Shown piece after piece: positions 6,226 to 13,824 of a stretch of DNA of 35,570 nucleotides. The stretch comes from Methanobacteriota archaeon. Lineage in GTDB: Archaea; Thermoplasmatota; Poseidoniia; Poseidoniales; Poseidoniaceae. Each line of letters opens with the position of its first letter. The first letter of the stretch is position 1. The DNA is taken from positions 1-35,570 of the forward strand of contig WTJK01000070.1 of NCBI GenBank assembly GCA_011524855.1. The letters are read 5' to 3'. The position numbers were made by a program, and so were the translations under genes. Below the pieces are notes generated by a model, which did not search any database, was not told where the DNA came from, and saw nothing but the letters and a program-made list of their open reading frames with translations.

Positions 6226-7242
6226 ATGAAGGCAGACCTTGTTTCTAACATCACCCAGCAAGTCTGTCAGGCCGATGTTGACGAGGTCCGGGAGGTCTAC
6301 CTTGAGGCCATTTGCATGCTGGCAGAATCTTCCACTTCCTTCATCCTCAAATTCGGTACATCCGAGGGAAGCATCGTTCGCTCGACCCTCCCCAGCCTCA
6401 TGCATGTCAAACTGCCCACCGACGTCATGCGACTGACCGATGAATCCTACACCGTGGAAGGAGACGACCTGGACGCATGGTCCGCCCTCCCCCCGGTCAA
6501 GGATGGACGCATCAAATCCCTTGCCGTTCGCAGGTTCAATGTTTCAGGCGAGACCTACATGGCCTGTGCTGGCAACGCCGACGAAGGCCATTACTCACAC
6601 GACCTCCTTGAGCAGTTCAACTGGACCGCCCCGCTTGGCGCACACACGGTGCGCTTGATCCGCCACAATGCCAAGGTGGAACGGGAAAAGCGCTCCCTCA
6701 ACAACACCATCGACGAACTGAAGCAAGAATTGGCCTCCGCTGAAAGCATGGCCGACCAGCTGGAAGGGACCAACGCCCAACTCTCCAACGCCCTGTTGGA
6801 GGTTTCAAGCGCCAAGGCACAGTCGAAAGCCCTCCTGTTCACGGTTGGCATCGGTATCGTGCTGTTCGCCATCTCCGAATTTCGGATCGAACCTTGGCTC
6901 GAAGCATCGGGTGTATCCGAAACCACCCTCATCTACCAGAAGGTGCTGATCCTTGGTGGCCTGGTTCCTATCCAGGTGCTGGTCGAACGCTTCATCAGCA
7001 GCAAGGTCAACTCCAACGCTTCCAACATTCGCATCTCGATGTACGAGGAAGTGCTGAACGTTTTGCTTGAAGACGGCGCCCTATCCGTGAAGGAACTTCG
7101 CTGGCTCGAGCTCTATCGCCGTCAGCAGGGCATCACCAAAGAGGAATCCCAATCCGTTGAAGCACGATTGCGCAACGATTTGCTCAAAAAGAACCGTCAA
7201 AAATTACAAATCAAGGCAAAGGTAGCCACCGCCGAGGCGTGA
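6226..7242 (+). CDS. GAF-like/coiled-coil/two-helix membrane protein coupled to rhodopsin
   Basis: This 338-residue protein has no named family that I recognise. Residues 1-147 form a globular domain with alternating helix and strand and a segment (AVRRFNVSGETYMACAG) that suggests a GAF/PAS-like fold; this is inference. Residues 148-198 are a coiled coil (KVEREKRSLNNTIDELKQEL). Two membrane helices follow at about 201-218 and 236-255, then a charged cytoplasmic tail (YEEVLNVLLEDGALSVKELR) ending in a basic stretch. From residue 148 on it parallels the short protein at 4948-5562, sharing ISEFxxEPxLE. Its TGA overlaps the rhodopsin ATG (TGATG at 7240-7244), implying translational coupling. The arrangement suggests a membrane partner or transducer for the rhodopsin. 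It has no HAMP, methyl-accepting or kinase domain. Confidence 0.85.
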   Translation: MKADLVSNITQQVCQADVDEVREVYLEAICMLAESSTSFILKFGTSEGSIVRSTLPSLMHVKLPTDVMRLTDESYTVEGDDLDAWSALPPVKDGRIKSLAVRRFNVSGETYMACAGNADEGHYSHDLLEQFNWTAPLGAHTVRLIRHNAKVEREKRSLNNTIDELKQELASAESMADQLEGTNAQLSNALLEVSSAKAQSKALLFTVGIGIVLFAISEFRIEPWLEASGVSETTLIYQKVLILGGLVPIQVLVERFISSKVNSNASNIRISMYEEVLNVLLEDGALSVKELRWLELYRRQQGITKEESQSVEARLRNDLLKKNRQKLQIKAKVATAEA

Positions 7243-8255
7243 TGACCATGTTGAACCGAACCACCCTGATGCTCCTGCTGATGACCTCCGTGACCCTCCT
7301 GCCCGTGGCCTCCGCTGCGGGTGCCGCCGAATTTGAGAACGGCACAGCGATGACCACCATCGAGCGCGTAACCTACATCTCGTTCGTGGCCATCAGCCTG
7401 ATGTTCATCGCTACGGCCTTCTTCTTGTTCATGGAACGCAACGACGTGGCGCGCCAACACCGACCCGCCATCGGCCTTGGCGTGATGATCGTCGGCATCG
7501 CCGGATTCCAGTACGCATTGATGCAAGACACCTACCTTGTCGACGGCTCCGTTCCCACCGATTTCCGGTACTCCGACTGGCTCACCACCGTTCCGCTCAT
7601 GGCCGTCACGTTCGCCGTTCTCGCCGGCAAAGAGTCCTTCACCAGCCGCCGGCTGTTTGACATGCCCGGCATGTCCGTGCCCGGTATCATCATCGTGGGA
7701 TCCACCTTCATGATGGCCAGCGGATACGTCGGCCAGCTGGAAATCGATCAGGCATTGTCGCTGGGCGAAACACCAGCGAGCTTGCATTGGTATTTCTTCC
7801 TCCAAGGCCTGGTGGGTTACGGCACGGTGTTGCTTGTGGTCGGCACACCGTTCAGCGGAGCATACGGGATAGACGACACCAAAATCGGCGACGAAGCCAT
7901 CCGGACCGCGATGGCTCGCATGCGCAAACTCATCCTCATTGGTTGGGTCATCTACCCCGTTGGCTACGTGATTGGAGCACTTGAAATGGGGGGCGAAGAC
8001 GGTGCTGCCTGGATGATGCTCGCCTACAACGTTGCTGACCTCGTCAACAAGGTTGGGTTCGTTGTCATTGTCCTCATCGGGGCTCGAGGCACACAGGAAG
8101 CCATCGCCGCTTACGAGGGGCGGCTCGCAGTGTTCACACCGCCCAAGGCAGCCTCCCAAGAGGAAGAAGAGTACGACAACTCAGGGTTGCTCGAACTGGC
8201 TGCGATTTCCCAAGGCGACATCCCAGCAGACGACGGCATCGTTGACGAACTTTGA
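7242..8255 (+). CDS. Proteorhodopsin-like microbial rhodopsin with DTT motif
   Basis: This is a seven-helix retinal protein of 337 residues with a cleavable-looking signal peptide (residues 1-26, ending SAAGA). Helix C reads RYSDWLTTVPLMAVTF. Asp112 is the Schiff-base counterion (Asp97 of green proteorhodopsin) and Thr116 matches Thr101. Met120 is at the tuning site (residue 105), which suggests green absorption. Thr123 replaces the proton donor Glu108. Helix B has FQY where proteorhodopsins have WHY, so the counterion-partner His75 is Gln90. Helix G carries YNVADLVNK with Asp266 and retinal-binding Lys270. A tail of about 57 residues, rich in Glu and Asp, follows helix G and is longer than usual. 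It could be a slow proton pump or a photosensor. Coupling to the upstream membrane protein favours a signalling role but does not prove it. I use the ATG at 7242, not the GTG at 7239. Confidence 0.95.
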   Translation: MTMLNRTTLMLLLMTSVTLLPVASAAGAAEFENGTAMTTIERVTYISFVAISLMFIATAFFLFMERNDVARQHRPAIGLGVMIVGIAGFQYALMQDTYLVDGSVPTDFRYSDWLTTVPLMAVTFAVLAGKESFTSRRLFDMPGMSVPGIIIVGSTFMMASGYVGQLEIDQALSLGETPASLHWYFFLQGLVGYGTVLLVVGTPFSGAYGIDDTKIGDEAIRTAMARMRKLILIGWVIYPVGYVIGALEMGGEDGAAWMMLAYNVADLVNKVGFVVIVLIGARGTQEAIAAYEGRLAVFTPPKAASQEEEEYDNSGLLELAAISQGDIPADDGIVDEL

Positions 8256-8328
8256 ATGCGCATCACGTTGCGACTCCTCCTTGTAGGAGAACCATGTTTG
8301 ATTGACGACGTTGAGCATCGACAAGAAG

Positions 8329-8338
8329 CCTATACAAA
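8329..8338 (+). promoter_or_regulatory. TATA-like box of the kelch protein gene
   Basis: CCTATACAAA is centred about 27 bases before the ATG at 8361. It supports that start, which opens directly into a signal peptide, over the first in-frame codon at 8256. Confidence 0.5.
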
Positions 8339-8360
8339 CCTGCACCACGGGGTGGCGCTC

Positions 8361-11300
8361 ATGGGTACTGTACCGCGTGCAACATGGCACGCCGTCGGGC
8401 TGGTCGTCCTGCTTGCGCTGTCCGTTCTCCCACTCCCACCCATGGACCCCACAACCGCAAACGGTGAAGCAAAGGAACTTACGAACGCTCCAACGGTTCA
8501 TGAAACCGTCGTCATCGACGGCTCTTTCGATACCACGGACGGTTTCACCCACACCAACCTCACCACGTCGGCTGTTACGGGCATTACCACCCTTCAACGA
8601 CCCGCCATCTCCTGGACCACCCCCACCAACGGCAACGGGTTGTCAACCCTGCGAACCGGAACGTGCTCCGTGTACTTGCCCTCAACCGACGAGGTCTACC
8701 TGATGGGCGGTCGAAGCGATGCCAACCCCGTCCAAACCGGTGACGAGGCACCTTCCAAAACCGTCGATATCTTCGACATGTCCACCATGGGGTGGTCCCC
8801 GGCCGCCGAAGAGATGGCCAGCACACAGCAATACCACGGCTGCGGGGTGCTCAACGGGGTCATTTACACCGTCGGTGACCTGTACCCCAATTCGCAACCG
8901 GCCATGGACTCCACCGGCATGGTGCAGAAGTACGACCCCAACGTTGGCAACTGGACCACGGGGACGAGCATGCCCAGCGGAAAAGGCGTGGGACTTGCCG
9001 GCGTTGCGGTCCTCAACAACCAACTCTACGTTGCGGGTGGGGTCGCCAAACCCGACCGTTCCGACCTCCGTGCCGAGATGTTTCGCTACGATCCCATCAA
9101 CGACCAGTGGACCCAACTGGCCAACATGACCGTGCCCCGTCACTCCTTCGAGTTGGTTCCGTTCCGTGGCAAGCTCATTGCCTACGGAGGTGTTGGGACC
9201 TTCTTTGACCCGGCTGCCAACCAAACGGTCACGGGTGACACCAACCGAACAGAGGCATACGACCCGGTCACCAACTCGTGGTCGCCCCTGCCCAACGCCA
9301 CGCGCGCCCTGACGGCGTACGCAGCGGAAGTGTTCAACGACGAAATCGTCATCCATGGAGGCTACACCACCAGTGGATGGTCGGGCACCGCCAGCGACAA
9401 AACCTACGGCTACGACCCCTTCGTCAACCGGTGGCGAACCCACGCGACCCTTCCCATTGGGATGTACGATTCCACCCTTGTGCGAGCAAACGACACGCTG
9501 ATCTATGCTGGTGGCGACATGTCCAACCAGCGGTTCAGCACCTGGTCGGTATCCTACCTGGGTGAAAACGAATACTTCACCAACCCCGACCACCGAATGG
9601 GGTGGCTCACCTCCAGCATCGAACAGCTCAGCAACACCACTGAAGGGTCGGCCAGCTTGACCTGGCTCGACCTCCAGACCGTCGAGCCCAGCGGTACCAC
9701 CGTCGGCCTGCAGTACCGAACGGCAACGGAGGCCACGGGCATCGCATCAGCGCCTTGGAAGCCCACCGTCGTCCCGGTTCATGCGTTCCTGTCTGCGGGC
9801 AACCATTCCATGGACGACGCCCCGTTGAACCACGGGTATCTGCAATACCGTGCTCGCATGACCACCACGGCCCTCATGGATTGGGACACACCTTCCCTTG
9901 CAAGCGTGACCATCGGCGCTGACGAGGCATCCTTCATCACGTCATTGCCAGCAACGATGCAACCCACCTCAGCGCCGATCAACATCACCACCCACCACCA
10001 TGCATCCACCGCCCCCGGCGATTACGTCCTCGGGTTGAGAGCCCAGAACCCTCTTGGCGGACCCCACAGCCCTTCTGAATGGACCCGGATGACGTGGAAC
10101 ACCAGCACACAAACGCTGGACATCTCGGACAACGACGGACTGATTTTTGAAAACAACGTGACGGCCGTGCTGGGTCCCATGACGGCCTCGGGCCAAACCG
10201 TCACCTGGTCGTTCTCCCTCGCGAGTACGTTGCCAAGCGAGCACTTGCGCTTCATGGTTCAAACCCAAGCGGCACGCAACGTGACGTACATTCATGAAGA
10301 CCTGATCGGCTTGGATCGAGAGGTTGAGGTCGTCATCCTTGACGTGACGGCGGACGCTTCCAGCGTGGGCGGACCGGATGTGGAAACAGGCGAGGTGCTG
10401 CCAGGGAATGCGGAATTGACCGTTCGACTTCAGCACCGTTTTGCCAACAGTGGCTTGGCCCTGATGGGAGGCTCGATCGAAGCACGAATCCACACCGATG
10501 TCCTCACCTACGGCGAAAGCCCGACGGGTGAACGCATCTGGGAAAACAGCACCACGAACTGGTTCATGCTCCCAACAGGAGGCGCCGCATGGGATGCGGT
10601 GCTGAACCTGCCCGAGTCGATCGCAGGAGACGTGACACTGTCCCTTGAAGTGCGGACCGCTGAAGACTGGACGTTGCAGGATGAGTTGGAAACCTTCACG
10701 TTCGTCCTGAACGGGGTAGCCCCCACCCTGGTGGCCACCGAACCTGTCGATGGCGCCTACATCAACGAAGCCAGCGAGCGACCGGTGACGTTGGCGTTCA
10801 ACGATGTGGGGGGCTTCACGCAGGACACGGTGACCCTCTACGAGTGGATCGAGGCCGTCCACGACGGGACCAACGGCGGCTCCGCAGACGGCCTCCCCCA
10901 ACGCAACGAGTATGCCGAAGCGACCCTGTACATCAACAACGAAGGCAACCGTTGGTACCTTAACACCAGTGTCAACGACACCATGAACGCCGACCACCAA
11001 ACGGTCCACCTCCTGCTTGAGGGGACGGACGCCGCAGGTTACGCCTTGCCGCCGGCACCCGACCAGCGCGGTCACCTCACCTGGACCTCTCGCACCCCAT
11101 CGAAAGCCAACCTCACCGCGTTGACGCCGGTGGGAGAATTGGTGTCCAGTGGGGTGCTTCGTCTCGAACCGTCGCGCATGTTTGGTTGGAGCCTCACCCT
11201 TGAGGACACCAACGACATTGCAGACCTGCTCAATGTGGAGGTCCAACTTGGTGGTGATGACCGGCTTGGGTTCGCTTACAACCCCGTGGACGGGTCTTGC

Positions 11301-13061
11301 CGCGCCCTTGACCAACGCATCCTCGTGCTGCCCGATGGTTGTCGGGCCGTCACCTCAGGCAACACCCTCGCCCTGAGCATGAACGGTCGAGTCGATTGGA
11401 GCTTTGCCCCGGGTGAATTGCAACTGGGGCGGCTCGATGCGGTTGTGCGCGACGTGGACGGAACGGCGCTGTTCGCTCACGAAGGCATGTGGAGCCTGCA
11501 ACGCGAATTGGCCATCGATGTCACGTCCCTCACCGACGAAGATGGACCGGTCACACAACCCCTCACCGAAGGCGTCGCCGTGATGAGCGGGGACGACCTT
11601 ATCTTGCGAGGCATGGTCACCCACCGGCTGAGCGAATCCCCGTACACCGGGGAGTTGCGACTTCGATGGGACGGCCTTCAACAATCCAGCCCGTGGCGAG
11701 GCGCCGTGACGGTCTCGGTGGAGAACGGCTCGATCGATGCCGTGGTGCCGACACCGACCGGTTCAGGGTTGATGCACGAAATTGAATTCAGTCTTTGGGA
11801 CCCGTACGAACTCACGTCCCTGACCACGATGCAGGTTCCCTCCTTCCGATTGGACGGCCTCCCGCCCGAATTGCTGGCCTCCAACGGAGCATCGTCGATT
11901 TCCCGCTACCACCTCGATGAGGTCAACGTTGGTGTCAATTTGCGAGAAGCCCAAGGATGGAGCGGCAACCTGACCGTGACATGTCAGGTGCGTTCCTTGG
12001 ATACGATGTGGCCAACCCAAACGCAATCCAGGAACGCTACGACCGTGTTTGATGGCAACACCATGTTCAGTTTCCAATTCAACATGACCGGGTTGGGCGA
12101 CCCGTCCACGCTCCCGGCGCAAGCCTCCATCGGGTGCTGGGCAGACGGGCAAGACGATGCCGGGTGGTCCCTTGTCAGCAGCACCGGAAATTCTGAAGCC
12201 GAACCGTGGCTGGTTGTTCCCCTGAACAACATCGGCCCGGACCTCACGCTCCAAGACGTCGTCGTCAAAGCAGACGTGGCACCCGGTGAGAACGTGGACG
12301 TGACCTTGCTGGTGGTCAACAGCGGGGAAGCGCTCGACACCGGCTTTGACATTCGTTTGGAACTGGTTCAGGGTGACAGCGTGACACTGGTGGGCCGTGC
12401 CGTCTTGGACAGCCTCAACCCCAACACCGCCGTGCCACTCGCCCGGTCGTTCGAGGCGCCGGAGGGCACCTGGACGCTTCAGATCACGGTTGACCACGAG
12501 GCAGCCATCTGGGAGGTCAACGAGGGCAACAACGCATGGAACGCCACCTATACCACCCAAGCCGGTGGGTTGGGCGGTGTTGCAGCCGCAGCAGGCGGCG
12601 CAGGTGCGTTGGTTCTGGTCGCCGTCGTCGTGCTTCGTCGACGACGAGACGACAGCAGCGTTGATGAGGCAGCGTTGAAGGCTGCCATGGATCCCGTTCC
12701 CGTGGAATCAACCTCACCAGCAAAAGCAACACCTTCGCCGCAGCCTCGCGGACCGCCAGGCGGAAAGATCGCTGGTGCAAGCACCGCCAAGCCAAGGAAG
12801 GGGCCGCCTCGGGGCCCACCCACAGCATCGCCTTCCGAACCCACCCTTGACACCAAGGCCATAGCGGCAGCCCACTTTGATGCGCTTGGGCCCGGCCCGC
12901 AAGGATCAACGGAAGAGGAACACCGGGTGGCCGACTACACGCAACTGCCGGGTGGTGGCGATTACGAATACACCGATGAGGGGACGTTCTATGCCGTTCC
13001 TGAGCGAGGAGAGCGGTGGCGATTGAACGAGGACAAGTCCTTCACGAAGGTGAAACCTTGA
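8361..13061 (+). CDS. Giant kelch-repeat and CARDB surface protein, membrane anchored
   Basis: This exported protein has 1566 residues. A signal peptide (VGLVVLLALSVLPLPP) is followed by a kelch beta-propeller at about 93-400, whose blades have the pattern YxxGG...YDPxxNxWxxL (MFRYDPINDQWTQLANM, EAYDPVTNSWSPLPN). A long region of Ig-like beta domains then runs to about 1290. A CARDB-type domain at 1293-1395 (VVVKADVAPGENVDVTLLVVN, ending NEGNNAWNAT) precedes a membrane helix at about 1405-1427 (ALVLVAVVVL then RRRR). The cytoplasmic tail of about 140 residues is Pro-rich and ends in an aromatic motif (YEYTDEGTFYAV...RWRLNEDKSFTK). Such proteins commonly act in adhesion or polymer binding at the surface; the ligand is unknown. 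The start at 8361 is supported by signal peptide and TATA box. Confidence 0.9.
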   Translation: MGTVPRATWHAVGLVVLLALSVLPLPPMDPTTANGEAKELTNAPTVHETVVIDGSFDTTDGFTHTNLTTSAVTGITTLQRPAISWTTPTNGNGLSTLRTGTCSVYLPSTDEVYLMGGRSDANPVQTGDEAPSKTVDIFDMSTMGWSPAAEEMASTQQYHGCGVLNGVIYTVGDLYPNSQPAMDSTGMVQKYDPNVGNWTTGTSMPSGKGVGLAGVAVLNNQLYVAGGVAKPDRSDLRAEMFRYDPINDQWTQLANMTVPRHSFELVPFRGKLIAYGGVGTFFDPAANQTVTGDTNRTEAYDPVTNSWSPLPNATRALTAYAAEVFNDEIVIHGGYTTSGWSGTASDKTYGYDPFVNRWRTHATLPIGMYDSTLVRANDTLIYAGGDMSNQRFSTWSVSYLGENEYFTNPDHRMGWLTSSIEQLSNTTEGSASLTWLDLQTVEPSGTTVGLQYRTATEATGIASAPWKPTVVPVHAFLSAGNHSMDDAPLNHGYLQYRARMTTTALMDWDTPSLASVTIGADEASFITSLPATMQPTSAPINITTHHHASTAPGDYVLGLRAQNPLGGPHSPSEWTRMTWNTSTQTLDISDNDGLIFENNVTAVLGPMTASGQTVTWSFSLASTLPSEHLRFMVQTQAARNVTYIHEDLIGLDREVEVVILDVTADASSVGGPDVETGEVLPGNAELTVRLQHRFANSGLALMGGSIEARIHTDVLTYGESPTGERIWENSTTNWFMLPTGGAAWDAVLNLPESIAGDVTLSLEVRTAEDWTLQDELETFTFVLNGVAPTLVATEPVDGAYINEASERPVTLAFNDVGGFTQDTVTLYEWIEAVHDGTNGGSADGLPQRNEYAEATLYINNEGNRWYLNTSVNDTMNADHQTVHLLLEGTDAAGYALPPAPDQRGHLTWTSRTPSKANLTALTPVGELVSSGVLRLEPSRMFGWSLTLEDTNDIADLLNVEVQLGGDDRLGFAYNPVDGSCRALDQRILVLPDGCRAVTSGNTLALSMNGRVDWSFAPGELQLGRLDAVVRDVDGTALFAHEGMWSLQRELAIDVTSLTDEDGPVTQPLTEGVAVMSGDDLILRGMVTHRLSESPYTGELRLRWDGLQQSSPWRGAVTVSVENGSIDAVVPTPTGSGLMHEIEFSLWDPYELTSLTTMQVPSFRLDGLPPELLASNGASSISRYHLDEVNVGVNLREAQGWSGNLTVTCQVRSLDTMWPTQTQSRNATTVFDGNTMFSFQFNMTGLGDPSTLPAQASIGCWADGQDDAGWSLVSSTGNSEAEPWLVVPLNNIGPDLTLQDVVVKADVAPGENVDVTLLVVNSGEALDTGFDIRLELVQGDSVTLVGRAVLDSLNPNTAVPLARSFEAPEGTWTLQITVDHEAAIWEVNEGNNAWNATYTTQAGGLGGVAAAAGGAGALVLVAVVVLRRRRDDSSVDEAALKAAMDPVPVESTSPAKATPSPQPRGPPGGKIAGASTAKPRKGPPRGPPTASPSEPTLDTKAIAAAHFDALGPGPQGSTEEEHRVADYTQLPGGGDYEYTDEGTFYAVPERGERWRLNEDKSFTKVKP

Positions 13062-13101
13062 CGTCCCCACCTTCTTGAACGGTGACCAACCCTCACGGCG
13101 C

Positions 13102-13722
13102 ATGAGCGACGATGTCAACGACGTGCGTCGCGTGCTCACGATGGCCTTCCGCAGCTCAAAACAACTCAATCCCTTCGATTTGGAACGTTGGCTGGCGTTC
13201 GACATGGGTTGGTTGGCACCCCACGAATCGGAAGTTGCCGTGGCGGCTTTGATCGCAGCGGGTTGGCTCACCGAATCTGGATCCGATGTTGAGGTGGCTG
13301 TTCCCCTGGGTTCTGTGGATGTACCGCTTGGATGGTTTCCCCGTCCTTCGCGATTGCTGCAGCCTGTCAAAGCAGCGCCACCAACCACCTCCAAAACCGA
13401 ATCAACGGCAAACGCCAGCGGTACCAATGCAGCCGCAAATGCGCCCCTCCAAACACCAAGCATCTCTGCCTCCTCCAAACCCTCGACGACGACCAGCCCC
13501 CCATCGACCAGCGAGCACGTTGACCCGCGGATGCGAGTGACCCAACGGCTGGTCAAGTTCATTGCACGCACCAGCGGCATCGATGCGGCCGAGTTGAACA
13601 GGCGGGCTGAGCGCAAACAGAAGGCGTTTCGACACGTGACACCGTGGCTCGCACTGGCGTTGGTGGCTCGGGAGCAGAACTTGGACATGGAGGCCATCGT
13701 TGAAGCGCTGGCCGTGGTCTGA
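13102..13722 (+). CDS. DUF2240 family archaeal protein
   Basis: This 206-residue cytoplasmic protein of unknown function matches the archaeal DUF2240 pattern as I remember it. The N-terminal part (about 1-85) is winged-helix-like, beginning VRRVLTMAFRSSKQL and ending VDVPLGWFPRPSRLL, where the VPLGF-type block is the family landmark. Residues 90-135 are a low-complexity Ala/Ser/Thr/Pro linker. The C-terminal helical part (MRVTQRLVKFIARTSGIDAAELNRRAERK) matches the second conserved region, which ends with a Trp-containing helix (WLALALVAREQNLD). The start is the ATG at 13102; the track's TTG at 13075 adds nine unsupported residues. The gene lies 40 bases after the kelch gene on the same strand. 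A DNA- or RNA-associated role is a guess from the fold. Confidence 0.8.
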   Translation: MSDDVNDVRRVLTMAFRSSKQLNPFDLERWLAFDMGWLAPHESEVAVAALIAAGWLTESGSDVEVAVPLGSVDVPLGWFPRPSRLLQPVKAAPPTTSKTESTANASGTNAAANAPLQTPSISASSKPSTTTSPPSTSEHVDPRMRVTQRLVKFIARTSGIDAAELNRRAERKQKAFRHVTPWLALALVAREQNLDMEAIVEALAVV

Positions 13723-13824
13723 AGGCTCCCCGTATCGAATCCACCGTGCTCGGACGCAGACATCACTCTTCTGAACAACACCGACTGCAGTCGAGCACCA
13801 GCACATCACACCGACCAAGGGTGT

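Noticed and set aside
7197-8159. Minus-strand ORF of 320 residues opposite the rhodopsin
   Set aside because: It is His/Gly/Asp-rich antisense shadow of a clearly coding rhodopsin gene.
8274-8289. CTCCT/AGGAG hairpin after the rhodopsin stop
   Set aside because: A five-base stem with no T-tract is too weak to call a terminator.
9969-11315. Minus-strand ORF of 448 residues opposite the kelch gene
   Set aside because: Long antisense frames are expected in GC-rich third-position sequence; no motifs, and the sense frame is intact.
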